Assembly (NCBI GenBank): GCA_019747615.1
Contig: JAIEQQ010000253.1
Coordinates: 1 to 5,029 of the forward strand
Direction of reading: 5' to 3'
From: Phycisphaerales bacterium
Lineage (GTDB): Bacteria; Planctomycetota; Phycisphaerae; Phycisphaerales; UBA1924
Length of the DNA: 5,029 nt
Positions 1 through 5,029 of this stretch are shown one piece after another. The notes below the pieces were generated by a model. The model had not been told where the DNA came from. It did not search any database and saw only the letters and a list, made by a program, of their open reading frames with translations. Position 1 is the first letter of the stretch, and each line of letters begins with the position of its first letter. The position numbers and the translations under genes are program-made.

Positions 1-546
1 GTGTCGCTGATGATGGTGATCCCGCCGGAGCCGCGCAAGTACCAGCTTCACGACAAGATCGACATCATCGTGAACGAAACGTCCAATCAGAAGCACGAGC
101 AGAAGCTGGACTCGAAGAAGAACTACGACCTGGCGGCGACGCTGCGGCAGTTCCCCTCGCTTCAGGCGCTGCTGCTGAAGAACACGCTCGAAGACGGCAT
201 CGAAGAAAGCCCGGATGTCGGCATCGGCGGCAGCAACTCATACAAGGGCAACGGCACGTACGAACGCAAGGACAAGTTCACCGCACGCATCGCGGCGGTC
301 GTCATCGATGTCAAACCCAACGGCCTCCTGCTGGTCGAGGCACGCAAGGCCGTCAGCAGTGACAACGAATCGCAGACCATGGTCCTCAGCGGCCTCTGCG
401 ACCCCAAGGACATCAGCAAGAGCAACACGGTGCAATCGTCACAGCTCGCAGACCTCACGCTCCGCGTCAAGAACATCGGGCAGGTCAAGGACTCGTCGGA
501 GAAGGGCCTGATCCCGCGGGCGTTTGAGGCGATATTCAACTTCTGA
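1..546 (+). CDS. flgH: Flagellar L-ring protein FlgH, 5'-truncated by window edge
   Basis: FlgH forms the outer-membrane L-ring, the bushing through which the flagellar rod turns. The 181 visible residues match the C-terminal three quarters of the family. The N-terminal strand region DIIVNETSNQKHEQK (about 21-35) lies where E. coli FlgH has its DTLTIVLQEN segment. A Gly/Asn-rich stretch follows at about 74-86 (GIGGSNSYKGNGT), then the core VVIDVKPNGLLLVEARKAV (about 100-118), and then the diagnostic LSGLCDPKDISKSNTVQSSQ (129-148) followed by LADLTLRV. The protein ends in a hydrophobic tail (IPRAFEAIFNF), as the family does. The signal peptide and lipoprotein cysteine expected in FlgH are not present, so the gene almost certainly begins before position 1 and the GTG there need not be the start. 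A terminator-like hairpin 43 bp after the stop suggests it is the last gene of its operon. No flgI or flgJ follows. The identification is firm; the true start is not visible. Confidence 0.9.
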   Translation: MSLMMVIPPEPRKYQLHDKIDIIVNETSNQKHEQKLDSKKNYDLAATLRQFPSLQALLLKNTLEDGIEESPDVGIGGSNSYKGNGTYERKDKFTARIAAVVIDVKPNGLLLVEARKAVSSDNESQTMVLSGLCDPKDISKSNTVQSSQLADLTLRVKNIGQVKDSSEKGLIPRAFEAIFNF

Positions 547-552
547 GGCGGG

Positions 553-580
553 TCGGCAATCGGGAATCGGCAGCCGGCAA
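553..580 (+). repeat. Degenerate 7-bp tandem repeat, four units
   Basis: Four head-to-tail heptamers directly follow flgH, with consensus TCGGCAA. The core CGGC (or CGGG) recurs at 554, 561, 568 and 575, exactly 7 bp apart. The units differ at one or two positions. A related array in the same orientation lies at 700-727, beyond the hairpin. The array is non-coding, and its function is unknown. The periodicity is seen directly; membership of a genome-wide repeat family is an inference. Confidence 0.6.
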
Positions 581-589
581 TGCTAAAGA

Positions 590-621
590 CAGAGGCACCG
601 CGATTCGTCGCGGTGCCTCTG
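590..621. terminator. Probable bidirectional terminator hairpin between flgH and the ATPase gene
   Basis: A perfect 14-bp stem (590-603 with 608-621) closes a TTCG tetraloop. The stem is GC-rich, with arm CAGAGGCACCGCGA. It lies 43 bp after the flgH stop and 111 bp beyond the ATPase stop, between convergent genes, where a terminator serving both strands would be expected. The trailing T-rich tracts are weak: GTGTTTGTG on the plus strand and TCTTTAGC on the minus strand. It may therefore be an inefficient intrinsic terminator, or mainly a structure that protects mRNA 3' ends. The stem is seen directly; the function is inferred. Confidence 0.65.
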
Positions 622-699
622 GTGTTTGTGTCACATGCTCTGTCGCTTGCCGCGGAGCCGTGAAGGATTCGAAGTCCCTGAGCTCTGCGGCCTTCAAGC

Positions 700-727
700 T
701 GATCGCTGGCGGCTGTCGGCTGATGGC
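700..727 (+). repeat. Second degenerate 7-bp tandem repeat array
   Basis: Four heptamers with approximate consensus TGNYGGC end just before the ATPase stop codon. The core GGC (GC at the first unit) recurs with 7-bp spacing, ending at 706, 713, 720 and 727. With the phase shifted, the units read TCGGCTG, close to the TCGGCAG unit of the array at 553-580 and in the same orientation. It is more degenerate than the first array. No function can be assigned from the sequence. Confidence 0.45.
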
Positions 728-732
728 TCCGA

Positions 733-2811
733 TCACGCTGGCTGCGCCGCCACCAGATTTACCGATCCGCCGCGGCGTTTCTGCGGCGTCGCGTCCTGCT
801 CGGGGACTTCGGTCTCGGCATATGCCTCGCCGAAGCGGAAGAGGCGGAAGCTGTTGAGCACGACCAGCACATCGCCCACGAAGTGGAAGAGCAACGCGAC
901 GAGCGTATCGATGTAGCCCGAGGACGCCAGCGCCAGGCCGACGATGGCGACGATGATCGAGATCGCGATGTTCTGGCTGATGATCGAGCGCGACATGCGG
1001 GCCAGCTCGACCATGAAGGGGATGCGTGAGAGGTCGTCGTTCATGAGCGCCACGCCGGCGGAGTTGGTGGCGATATCTGAGCCGCCCAGACCCATGGCCA
1101 CGCCGACGTCGGCCGCGGCGAGCGAGGGGCCGTCGTTGATGCCGTCGCCGACCATGAGGACGCGCCGACCCTGCTTGACCAACGCCTGGATCTGCTCGTG
1201 CTTCTCAGCGGGGAGGCACTCGGCCTCGATGCTGTCAGCGCCGACAGTGACACCGACGCGCTGGGCGACGCTGAGGCGGTCGCCGGTGAAGATGGAGATC
1301 TTCTTGACGCCGAGTTCGCGGAGGCGATCAATCACGCCCTTGGTGTTGGATCGCACCTTGTCTTCGAGGCCGACGCAGCCGAGGTAGCGTCCGTCCTTGA
1401 CGACGTGGACGCCGGTCATGCCCTCGATGCGCTGGTTGACGTTTTCGACTTCGGACGTGATGGCGGGGAAGAGCTCTTGGAGCCAGGTGGCGCGACCGAC
1501 GAAGACCTCGCCGAGGTTGGTGGAGGCCTTGACGCCGCGGCCGTGGATCTCTTCGAAGGATGCCGAGGTGTCGAGTGGGATTCGTGCGGAGGTGGCGGTG
1601 GCCAGGATGCTTCGGGCCAGGGGGTGGTTGGATTGCTGCTCGCCGTTGGCGGCGGCGGTGAGGAGCTCTGCACCCTCAACGCCCGCGGCGGGCGCAAGAC
1701 GCGAAACCACGAAGCGGCCGGTGGTGATCGTGCCGGTCTTGTCCATGACGACGGTGTCGATGTCGGCGCTGGCTTCGAGGAAGCGTGCTTCCTTGATCAT
1801 GATGCCCAGGCGAGCGGCGGAAGCGAACGCGGCGACCAGCGCGGTCGGTGAGCTGATGAGAAGTGCAGAGGGGCAGGCGACGAAGAGGACGTTGACCGCT
1901 CGCTCAAGGCCGACGGCCTGATCTGAGAGGAACCACGTCAGGAACGCCAGCGAGAGCACGATGGGGACATAGAACCGAGCGACTTGCTCGATGAGCAGCT
2001 GGCGCGGGGTCTTGGCCTTCTCGGCGGCGGAGATGAGCTGCGTCACCTTACCGATCGTCGTATCGCCGCCGACCTGCGTCACGCGGACATCCAGCGAGCC
2101 CGAGAGGTTCGTCGTGCCGGCATAGACCGGCTCGCCGACCTGAACCTCGTGCGGCGCGGCTTCACCGGTGAGCGAGGCCTGATCCAGCGTCGAGCGGCCC
2201 GCGGCGACCACGCCGTCGATCGGGAGATTCTCGCCGGGGCGGACGCGGACAACATCGCCGACTTTGATCTGGCCGAGCGGGACTTCGCGCTCGCCGCTGG
2301 CATCGACAAGGCGGGCGATATCGGGGGTGAGTTGGACGAGCTGCTCGATCACGCGCTGGGCGCTGAAGGCGGTGCGCCGCAGGACCTGATCGGCGACGAG
2401 CAGGATGAATGCGACCCAACCGGCGGCCTCGAACTTGCTGAGGGCCAGAAGGCCAATCAGCGCTAGCGCAGCGAGCGAGCTGCTGGAGGGCTGGCCGAGG
2501 CGGATTTCTTTGAAGCTCGCGTAAAAGAGCGGAGCTCCGAGCATGAGGGCCGCGATCACGGCGGGGATCTGCGCGACATCTGCCGAGACGGCGTCAGGGA
2601 CGAAGAACCAGCTCGCCAGCCGCGTGACCAACAGCAGACTCATGCCGACGAAGTACAGCGTGAGGTATCGCTCGGATTGGAGCTCGGACATCTGGTGGTG
2701 CGAGCAGCAGGCCACGCCGTCTTCGACTTTGTGTTCGTGCGCGTGGGAGTGCGCCTGCGACTTTTCGCTGGCGGGGGAGTGAGCGTGCCCGTCGTGTGAA
2801 TGCACAGCCAT
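733..2811 (-). CDS. P1B-type heavy-metal-translocating ATPase with His-rich N-terminus and CPS motif
   Basis: This is an inner-membrane ATP-driven pump that would move transition-metal ions, most likely out of the cytoplasm. It has 692 residues. The N-terminus carries a His/Cys-rich tail (H4, H6, H9, H11, H21, H23, H25, H27, C35, C36, H38, H39) and no CxxC heavy-metal-associated domain. About four membrane segments follow between 50 and 145. The actuator domain has TGE at 215-217, and the ion-pathway helix has CPS at 313-315. The phosphorylation motif DKTGT has its aspartate at D357. The nucleotide-binding domain has the P1B-specific HP at 396-397. TGD is at 509-511 and the hinge GDGIND at 555-560. 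Two last membrane helices lie at about 612-658, and a tail of about 30 residues follows. The usual CPC is CPS here, and the last helix has H643 and D647 in HFVGD. The metal (Zn, Cd, Co, Ni, Cu or other) cannot be assigned. The gene stands alone, with no adjacent metal regulator. Confidence 0.93.
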   Translation of the reverse strand: MAVHSHDGHAHSPASEKSQAHSHAHEHKVEDGVACCSHHQMSELQSERYLTLYFVGMSLLLVTRLASWFFVPDAVSADVAQIPAVIAALMLGAPLFYASFKEIRLGQPSSSSLAALALIGLLALSKFEAAGWVAFILLVADQVLRRTAFSAQRVIEQLVQLTPDIARLVDASGEREVPLGQIKVGDVVRVRPGENLPIDGVVAAGRSTLDQASLTGEAAPHEVQVGEPVYAGTTNLSGSLDVRVTQVGGDTTIGKVTQLISAAEKAKTPRQLLIEQVARFYVPIVLSLAFLTWFLSDQAVGLERAVNVLFVACPSALLISSPTALVAAFASAARLGIMIKEARFLEASADIDTVVMDKTGTITTGRFVVSRLAPAAGVEGAELLTAAANGEQQSNHPLARSILATATSARIPLDTSASFEEIHGRGVKASTNLGEVFVGRATWLQELFPAITSEVENVNQRIEGMTGVHVVKDGRYLGCVGLEDKVRSNTKGVIDRLRELGVKKISIFTGDRLSVAQRVGVTVGADSIEAECLPAEKHEQIQALVKQGRRVLMVGDGINDGPSLAAADVGVAMGLGGSDIATNSAGVALMNDDLSRIPFMVELARMSRSIISQNIAISIIVAIVGLALASSGYIDTLVALLFHFVGDVLVVLNSFRLFRFGEAYAETEVPEQDATPQKRRGGSVNLVAAQPA

Positions 2812-2815
2812 GGAG

Positions 2816-2822
2816 TCCTTCC
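2816..2822 (-). promoter_or_regulatory. Shine-Dalgarno site of the metal ATPase gene
   Basis: On the minus strand GGAAGGA lies four bases before the ATG at 2811. It is a good anti-16S match at a workable, slightly short distance. It supports this start, and hence inclusion of the His-rich N-terminal tail in the protein. Confidence 0.6.
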
Positions 2823-2955
2823 ATCAAAGCGCCAGAGAACCCGGCGGGAGAAGACGCTGCCGGTCGCGGCGGCGGTCGTTCGAGGCAAACGGTAGACCGG
2901 CAAGGCGTCGGGAGACAACCGGACATACGCAGCTCCGATCGGCGCGGTTCGTGAG

Positions 2956-3006
2956 GATTTCGGTGATGGCGGCGCGATTTGGCGTGATGTCGGCGACTGA
3001 TTTCGC
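2956..3006 (+). repeat. Imperfect direct repeats with GATTT starts, two copies and a partial third
   Basis: GATTT occurs at 2956, 2976 and 2999. The first two are followed by closely similar sequence: GGTGATGGCGGCG in the first copy and GCGTGATGTCGGCG in the second. The third copy is limited to GATTTCGC and runs into the possible -10 element at 3007. Spacing is 20 and 23 bp, about two helical turns, as is common for tandem regulator sites. The repeats may equally be a remnant duplication. Confidence 0.4.
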
Positions 3007-3015
3007 TATTCTTCC

Positions 3016-3078
3016 GTGACATCGCCCCCCCGCCCCCCCCCGCCCCGCATGAGCCCAACGATTGCGCTCCCTCGATGA
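3016..3078 (+). other. Possible short leader ORF overlapping the gpsA start (ATGA)
   Basis: An in-frame reading from GTG at 3016 gives 20 residues with a Pro/Arg-rich centre coded by the C tract. A shorter version from ATG at 3049 gives MSPTIALPR. Both end at TGA 3076-3078, which overlaps the gpsA ATG at 3075-3077 as ATGA, the classic arrangement for translational coupling. No Shine-Dalgarno sequence precedes either leader start. None precedes gpsA either, which would fit re-initiation. The overlap could be chance, and peptide expression is unproven. Confidence 0.25.
3025..3046 (+). repeat. Poly-C tract (C7-G-C9-G-C4) upstream of gpsA
   Basis: Three C runs of 7, 9 and 4 are separated by single G bases and end 28 bp before the gpsA start codon. 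The minus strand, which is the template for gpsA, is correspondingly G-rich and could fold into a G-quadruplex. The run length makes slippage in replication, transcription or sequencing plausible. The tract is seen directly; any regulatory effect is inferred. Confidence 0.75.
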
Positions 3079-4166
3079 CACCACCGAACCACAAGCCAAA
3101 CAGCAGCCAGCCCGCCGGTGACGACCGGCCTGAGGTCACGATCCTGGGGCTCGGGCAGATGGGGCTCGTCTGCGCGTCGATCCTGACGGACCCGGAACGG
3201 CTCAATAAGCCGTTGCACGCTCGCCCGCGCGTCACGATGTGGGGCCACTCCGCCGAGGAGGCCGGGCACGTCGCGCAGGCTCGCTCGAGCGAACGCCTGG
3301 CGGGGCTGCGGTTGCAAGACGAGGTCCGCGTGTCGCTGCGCGATGGCGAGGCCTTGTCGCGTGCGGAGCTGATCGTGTCGGCGGTGCCCGTGCAGTATTG
3401 CCGGAGCGTGTGGGAGCGGCTGGGCAAGTTTGTGCCGCGGGATGCAAGTGTGCTTTCGGTGGCCAAGGGCATCGAGAACGGCACGCTGCTGCGCCCGACG
3501 CAGATCATCACCGAAGTCCTCCGCGACGACCCGGACTCGCGCCCGCGAAAGATCGGCACGCTCAGCGGCCCGACTATCGCCGCGGAGCTCGCCCGCTGCC
3601 TGCCGGCCACCATGATCTGCGCCAGCGATGACGAGGCCTTCCGCCTCGAGATCCAGCGACTCTTCGCGACGCGATGGATGCGCGTCTACACCACGCCCGA
3701 TGTCATCGGCGTCGAGCTCGCCGGCGCGGTCAAGAACGTCATCGCCATCGCGGCGGGCATTCTCGACGGCCTTCAGGCCGGGTACAACGCCAAGAGCGCG
3801 TTGCTGGCGCGAGGCGTCGCAGAAATCGCTCGCCTGGGCACCGCGATGGGCGCATCGCAGGACACGTTCTTTGGCATCGCCGGTGCCGGCGACCTGGCCA
3901 CGAGCTGCTTCTCCCCCGAAGGCCGCAACCGCTCCTGCGGCGAGGCGCTGGGCAAGGGCCTGCGCCTGGACGACTATTTGTCGCAGCAGCGTTCGGTCGT
4001 CGAAGGTGTCGCCACCACCAAGAGCGTGGTTGACCTCGCCGAGAAGTACCGCGTAGACATGCCGATCACTCGGGCGGTGAACTCCGTGCTCTTTGAGGGG
4101 CTTGATCCGATCGAGGCGATCGGCCGCCTGATGGCCCGCGAGCAGAAGCCCGAACGCGTGAAATGA
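3075..4166 (+). CDS. gpsA: Glycerol-3-phosphate dehydrogenase [NAD(P)+]
   Basis: This cytoplasmic enzyme interconverts dihydroxyacetone phosphate and sn-glycerol 3-phosphate with NAD(P)H. It supplies the glycerol backbone of phospholipids. The protein has 363 residues against about 339 in E. coli. The Rossmann nucleotide-binding motif is ILGLGQMG (G25, G27, G30), where many members read GxGSWG. Further landmarks are SVAKGIE (128-134, K131), LSGPT (163-167), the catalytic lysine K220 in GAVKNVIAIAAG (217-228), GAGD with D273, and the substrate/NAD-binding stretch EGRNR (282-286). VVEGVATTK follows at 308-316, and the C-terminus has MPITRAV. The first 20 residues are a polar, proline-rich extension, and about ten extra residues follow the first helix (roughly 38-50). 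ATG 3075 is the first plausible start in this frame and has no visible Shine-Dalgarno. The usual partner plsY is not adjacent. Identity is very secure. Confidence 0.96.
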   Translation: MTPPNHKPNSSQPAGDDRPEVTILGLGQMGLVCASILTDPERLNKPLHARPRVTMWGHSAEEAGHVAQARSSERLAGLRLQDEVRVSLRDGEALSRAELIVSAVPVQYCRSVWERLGKFVPRDASVLSVAKGIENGTLLRPTQIITEVLRDDPDSRPRKIGTLSGPTIAAELARCLPATMICASDDEAFRLEIQRLFATRWMRVYTTPDVIGVELAGAVKNVIAIAAGILDGLQAGYNAKSALLARGVAEIARLGTAMGASQDTFFGIAGAGDLATSCFSPEGRNRSCGEALGKGLRLDDYLSQQRSVVEGVATTKSVVDLAEKYRVDMPITRAVNSVLFEGLDPIEAIGRLMAREQKPERVK

Positions 4167-4261
4167 AGCAGCGCGTGTCGCTTGCAACGGCCCGCACTGC
4201 CCCTCGATTGTTCTGACTCTTTCCGTTTTCGCTGAACAACGCACACTCTCCGGCTCGCACC

Positions 4262-4285
4262 TGTCGCGTGTGCTCGCACGCGTCA
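4262..4285 (+). other. Small inverted repeat (hairpin) between gpsA and the nuclease gene
   Basis: CGCGTG (4265-4270) pairs perfectly with CACGCG (4277-4282) around a six-base loop. Two further pairs lie outside a T-T mismatch. It lies 26 bp before the nuclease start and about 95 bp after the gpsA stop. No T tract follows, so it is not a typical intrinsic terminator. It could be a 5'-leader structure or a chance palindrome in GC-rich DNA. Confidence 0.3.
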
Positions 4286-4300
4286 GAACGGGACGGATAC

Positions 4301-4304
4301 AGGA
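4301..4304 (+). promoter_or_regulatory. Shine-Dalgarno site of the S1/P1 nuclease gene
   Basis: AGGA lies seven bases before ATG 4312, a normal spacing. This favours 4312 over the internal ATG at 4351. The latter would also leave a usable signal peptide but has no ribosome-binding sequence in front of it. Confidence 0.5.
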
Positions 4305-4311
4305 TGATCAC

Positions 4312-5029
4312 ATGATCCGCTCACGCACACCCCGCGTTGTCCTCTGCCAGATGTTCGCACGAACGATCACGATCGGCTCGTTGTTCGTCGTCGCCTCGCC
4401 CGCGATGGCGTGGGACGCGGTCGGCCATCGCGCGATCACGTGGCTGGCGCTGGACGGCCTGGACCCGACGGCCCCGGCGTTTTTGCGTGATCGCGACAAG
4501 ATCCACAGCGTCGGCTGGCAAGCCGCGGAGCCCGATCGCTGGCGGGGCGTGCAATCGGGCTTCCTCATCCACGAGAACGCGATGGACCACTTCATCGATA
4601 TCGAGGATCTCGAGGAGTTCGGGCTCACGATCGACACGATCAACCCGCTGCGGTACCGCTTCGTGCGTGACATGGCGGTGGCGCGTGCGACGCACAAGGA
4701 TGAGGACAAGCCCGCCGCGACGGGGCAGTTCAAGGCCAGCGATCGCCCGCCGTACAACGAGCGGCTTGACACAACGGGGCAGAAGGAATGGGCGGGATTC
4801 CTGCCGCACGCGATCTGCGAGCACCACGCGAAGCTCATCTCAAGCTTCAAGACGTATCGCACGCTGGAGAAACTGAACGACCCGGCGCGCGCGCCGCAGC
4901 TTGAGATGGCCAAGGCCAACATCATGGTGCAGATGGGCGTGCTGTCGCACTTTGTCGGCGATGCGTCGCAACCGCTGCACACCACCAAGCATTTCAACGG
5001 CTGGGTCGGCGAGAACCCCAAGGGCTTCA
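4312..5029 (+). CDS. Exported zinc-dependent S1/P1 nuclease / phospholipase C family protein, 3'-truncated
   Basis: 239 residues are visible and the frame is open at the window end. Residues 1-33 form a signal peptide: basic MIRSRTPR, a hydrophobic core around 19-28, and an AMA cleavage site before W34. The new N-terminal Trp is itself a zinc ligand in this family. Counting it as 1, the protein has W1 and H6 (WDAVGH), D42 in EPDRW, H60 in DHFID, and the hallmark SHFVGDASQPLH, whose H180, D184 and H190 keep the 4- and 10-residue spacing of P1 nuclease H116/D120/H126. The last two ligands (H149/D153 in P1) would lie beyond the window. The family cleaves single-stranded nucleic acids and 3'-phosphates, and its relatives are zinc phospholipases C; substrate cannot be decided here. 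About 64 extra residues separate the H60 and H180 ligands compared with P1. The protein would act in the periplasm or outside the cell. The 145-bp gap after gpsA suggests its own transcription. Confidence 0.85.
   Translation, partial: MIRSRTPRVVLCQMFARTITIGSLFVVASPAMAWDAVGHRAITWLALDGLDPTAPAFLRDRDKIHSVGWQAAEPDRWRGVQSGFLIHENAMDHFIDIEDLEEFGLTIDTINPLRYRFVRDMAVARATHKDEDKPAATGQFKASDRPPYNERLDTTGQKEWAGFLPHAICEHHAKLISSFKTYRTLEKLNDPARAPQLEMAKANIMVQMGVLSHFVGDASQPLHTTKHFNGWVGENPKGF

Larger units (their letters stand above)
2812..3074. promoter_or_regulatory. Divergent intergenic region, presumed promoters for the ATPase gene and gpsA
   Basis: The two flanking genes diverge from here, so both promoters should lie inside it. 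No strong sigma-70 pair is visible. For gpsA, TATTCT at 3007-3012 could be a -10 element but has no well-spaced -35 element. For the ATPase gene, the minus strand has TTGTCT (plus 2913-2918) about 16 bases before TCTACC, a weak pair. That -10 candidate overlaps the small inverted repeat CGGTAGACCG at 2890-2899, which could be an operator, but its arms are only 4 bp. No recognised MerR or ArsR operator is seen. Confidence 0.3.

Noticed and set aside
653..731. tRNA-like element on the minus strand (CGGAGCC/GGCTCCG arms 79 bases apart with a TTCGAATCC stretch between)
   Set aside because: The T-arm does not pair in register: the 53-61 G-C pair is absent and the arm is not next to the acceptor strand. 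No D-arm or anticodon arm can be drawn. It is probably chance complementarity in GC-rich DNA.
1198..1851. 217-codon plus-strand frame inside the ATPase gene
   Set aside because: It is an Asp/Gly/Ala-rich antisense shadow of the P-type ATPase with no recognisable domain.
2810..3019. 69-codon plus-strand frame in the divergent intergenic region
   Set aside because: It has an Arg-rich composition and no convincing ribosome-binding site, and its start codon overlaps the ATPase start on the other strand. Its apparent internal repetition is explained by the DNA direct repeats at 2956-3006.
2594..3613. 339-codon open frame on the minus strand spanning the ATPase start and gpsA
   Set aside because: It is Arg/Ser/Pro-rich, overlaps two well-supported genes in other frames, and has no motif.
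3006..4244. 412-codon open frame on the minus strand across gpsA
   Set aside because: It lies antisense to the unmistakable gpsA coding sequence. Its translation has no recognisable domain and is what high third-position GC produces.
4306..4317. Inverted repeat GATCA-CA-TGATC across the nuclease start codon
   Set aside because: The arms are only 5 bp with a two-base spacer, too tight for an RNA hairpin and short enough to be chance. There is no supporting second site.
4308..5021. 237-codon minus-strand frame opposite the nuclease gene
   Set aside because: The plus strand carries a clear signal peptide and the full set of S1/P1 zinc-ligand motifs for this part, so the minus frame is a shadow.

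Overview
The window is GC-rich and gene-dense, from a bacterium with an outer membrane, since it carries a flagellar L-ring gene. The overall character of the proteins (a diverged FlgH, a CPS-type metal ATPase and an exported S1/P1-like nuclease), together with degenerate heptad repeats between genes, suggests Planctomycetota, perhaps Phycisphaerae. That assignment is an inference from sequence character and not a proven placement.

Layout. Positions 1-546 (+) hold the C-terminal part of flgH, cut by the window start. Positions 547-732 are a convergent intergenic region. It has a 14-bp perfect hairpin at 590-621, probably a terminator shared by both strands, between two short arrays of a degenerate 7-bp repeat at 553-580 and 700-727. 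Positions 733-2811 (-) encode a complete P1B-type heavy-metal ATPase with a His-rich N-terminus and an atypical CPS transmembrane motif. Positions 2812-3074 lie between divergent genes and contain imperfect direct repeats, a C-rich homopolymer tract and a possible short leader ORF that overlaps the next start codon as ATGA. Positions 3075-4166 (+) encode a complete NAD(P)-dependent glycerol-3-phosphate dehydrogenase (gpsA). Positions 4167-4311 are a short intergenic region with a small hairpin. From 4312 to the window end (+) is the N-terminal 239 residues of an exported zinc-dependent S1/P1 nuclease / phospholipase C family protein, open at the right edge.

The four genes do not form an obvious pathway. 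flgH ends a transcription unit, the ATPase is a single gene in the opposite direction, and gpsA and the nuclease are co-directional but 145 bp apart. GpsA makes sn-glycerol 3-phosphate for phospholipid synthesis, and the nuclease/PLC-like protein would release phosphate-containing products outside the cytoplasm. A phosphorus link between them is conceivable but not shown. I see no mobile element, CRISPR array, tRNA or rRNA. Nothing here amounts to a clear new multi-gene system. The most unusual points are the ion-pathway residues of the ATPase and the leader region of gpsA.
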